Assembly: GCF_014645895.1 (NCBI RefSeq)
Contig: NZ_BMMP01000005.1
Span: 248,001-312,000, forward strand
Length of the DNA: 64,000 nucleotides
Direction: 5' to 3'
Source: Streptomyces daqingensis
Lineage (GTDB): Bacteria > Actinomycetota > Actinomycetes > Streptomycetales > Streptomycetaceae
Part shown: piece by piece, positions 63,950 to 64,000 of the stretch
Numbering within the stretch: the first letter of the stretch is position 1
Layout of the letters: each line of letters opens with the position of its first letter
Program-made: the position numbers and the translations under genes
Notes under the pieces: model-generated
The model's input: only the letters and a program-made list of their open reading frames with translations
Database searches by the model: none
Told to the model about the DNA's origin: nothing

Positions 63950-64000
63950 CTACGCCATGTCGTTCCGGAGCTCCTCCATGGCCTTCGCCAACTCGGCGAC
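63950..64000 (-). CDS. C-terminal end of a gene entering from the right edge
   Basis: Only 16 codons plus TAG are visible, reading '...VAELAKAMEELRNDMA'. The heptad-like helix and TAG right before a terminator make a genuine 3' end plausible. Identity cannot be told from this fragment. Confidence 0.4.
   Translation of the reverse strand, partial: VAELAKAMEELRNDMA

Overview
The window is very GC-rich actinobacterial chromosome, almost certainly from Streptomyces or a close relative. The evidence is strong third-position GC in the genes, frequent GTG starts, many 4-base ATGA/GTGA stop-start overlaps, and a gene order typical of the Streptomyces core chromosome: mreC-mreD-pbp2-rodA, a radical SAM pair, RNase E/G, rplU-rpmA-obg, proB, proA, nadD, rsfS, leuS, comEA-comEC, holA, rpsT, lepA. 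No phage, insertion sequence, CRISPR array or integrated element was seen.

Layout. 0-4.7 kb: the distal part of the mre cell-wall cluster (mreB would lie just outside the left edge). 4.7-5.8 kb: a divergent SnoaL-like/MarR pair with a shared AT-rich operator region. 5.9-10 kb: the TIGR03960 and TIGR03936 radical SAM partner proteins flanking a repeat-rich protein. 10.3-17.4 kb: RNase E/G, then rplU-rpmA and obgE. 17.4-29.8 kb: an accessory-like stretch with an aldo/keto reductase, an ArsR-SRPBCC fusion, a broken nucleotidyltransferase, a kinase-like phosphotransferase, a DUF1206 protein, an Rv1733c-type protein, a short MreB-like protein overlapping a DksA-like zinc-finger gene, a second DksA-like gene, a two-component system, a lipoprotein and a membrane glycerophosphotransferase-like protein. 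30-38.5 kb: proB, a small conserved gene, a second two-component system, yceI, proA and two membrane proteins that share a VVFDE motif. 38.8-44.1 kb: an M48 protease, a 55-residue membrane protein, nadD, a degenerate LCP/LytR_C protein, rsfS and a histidine phosphatase. 44.2-47.1 kb: two identical tRNA-Ala(GGC) genes, each followed by the same terminator and spacer, bracketing a GT87 mannosyltransferase. 47.3-64 kb: leuS behind a leucine attenuator, then degV, comEA-comEC, a TetR gene, holA, rpsT, lepA and a long-chain acyl-CoA ligase.

Themes. Cell-envelope growth (MreC/MreD/PBP2/RodA, the polyol-phosphate transferase, LCP-like, VVFDE proteins, M48) is interleaved with translation and ribosome assembly (rplU, rpmA, Obg, RsfS, LepA, rpsT, leuS, tRNA-Ala, RNase E/G). 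The most interesting local signals are: the leuS attenuator, whose leader peptide appears to be leaderless; the VVFDE protein pair; the overlapping DksA-like/actin-like genes; a likely CTG start in the radical-SAM partner gene; the tRNA-Ala segmental duplication; the repeated Arg-rich motifs in RNase E/G; and an apparently inactive LCP domain.
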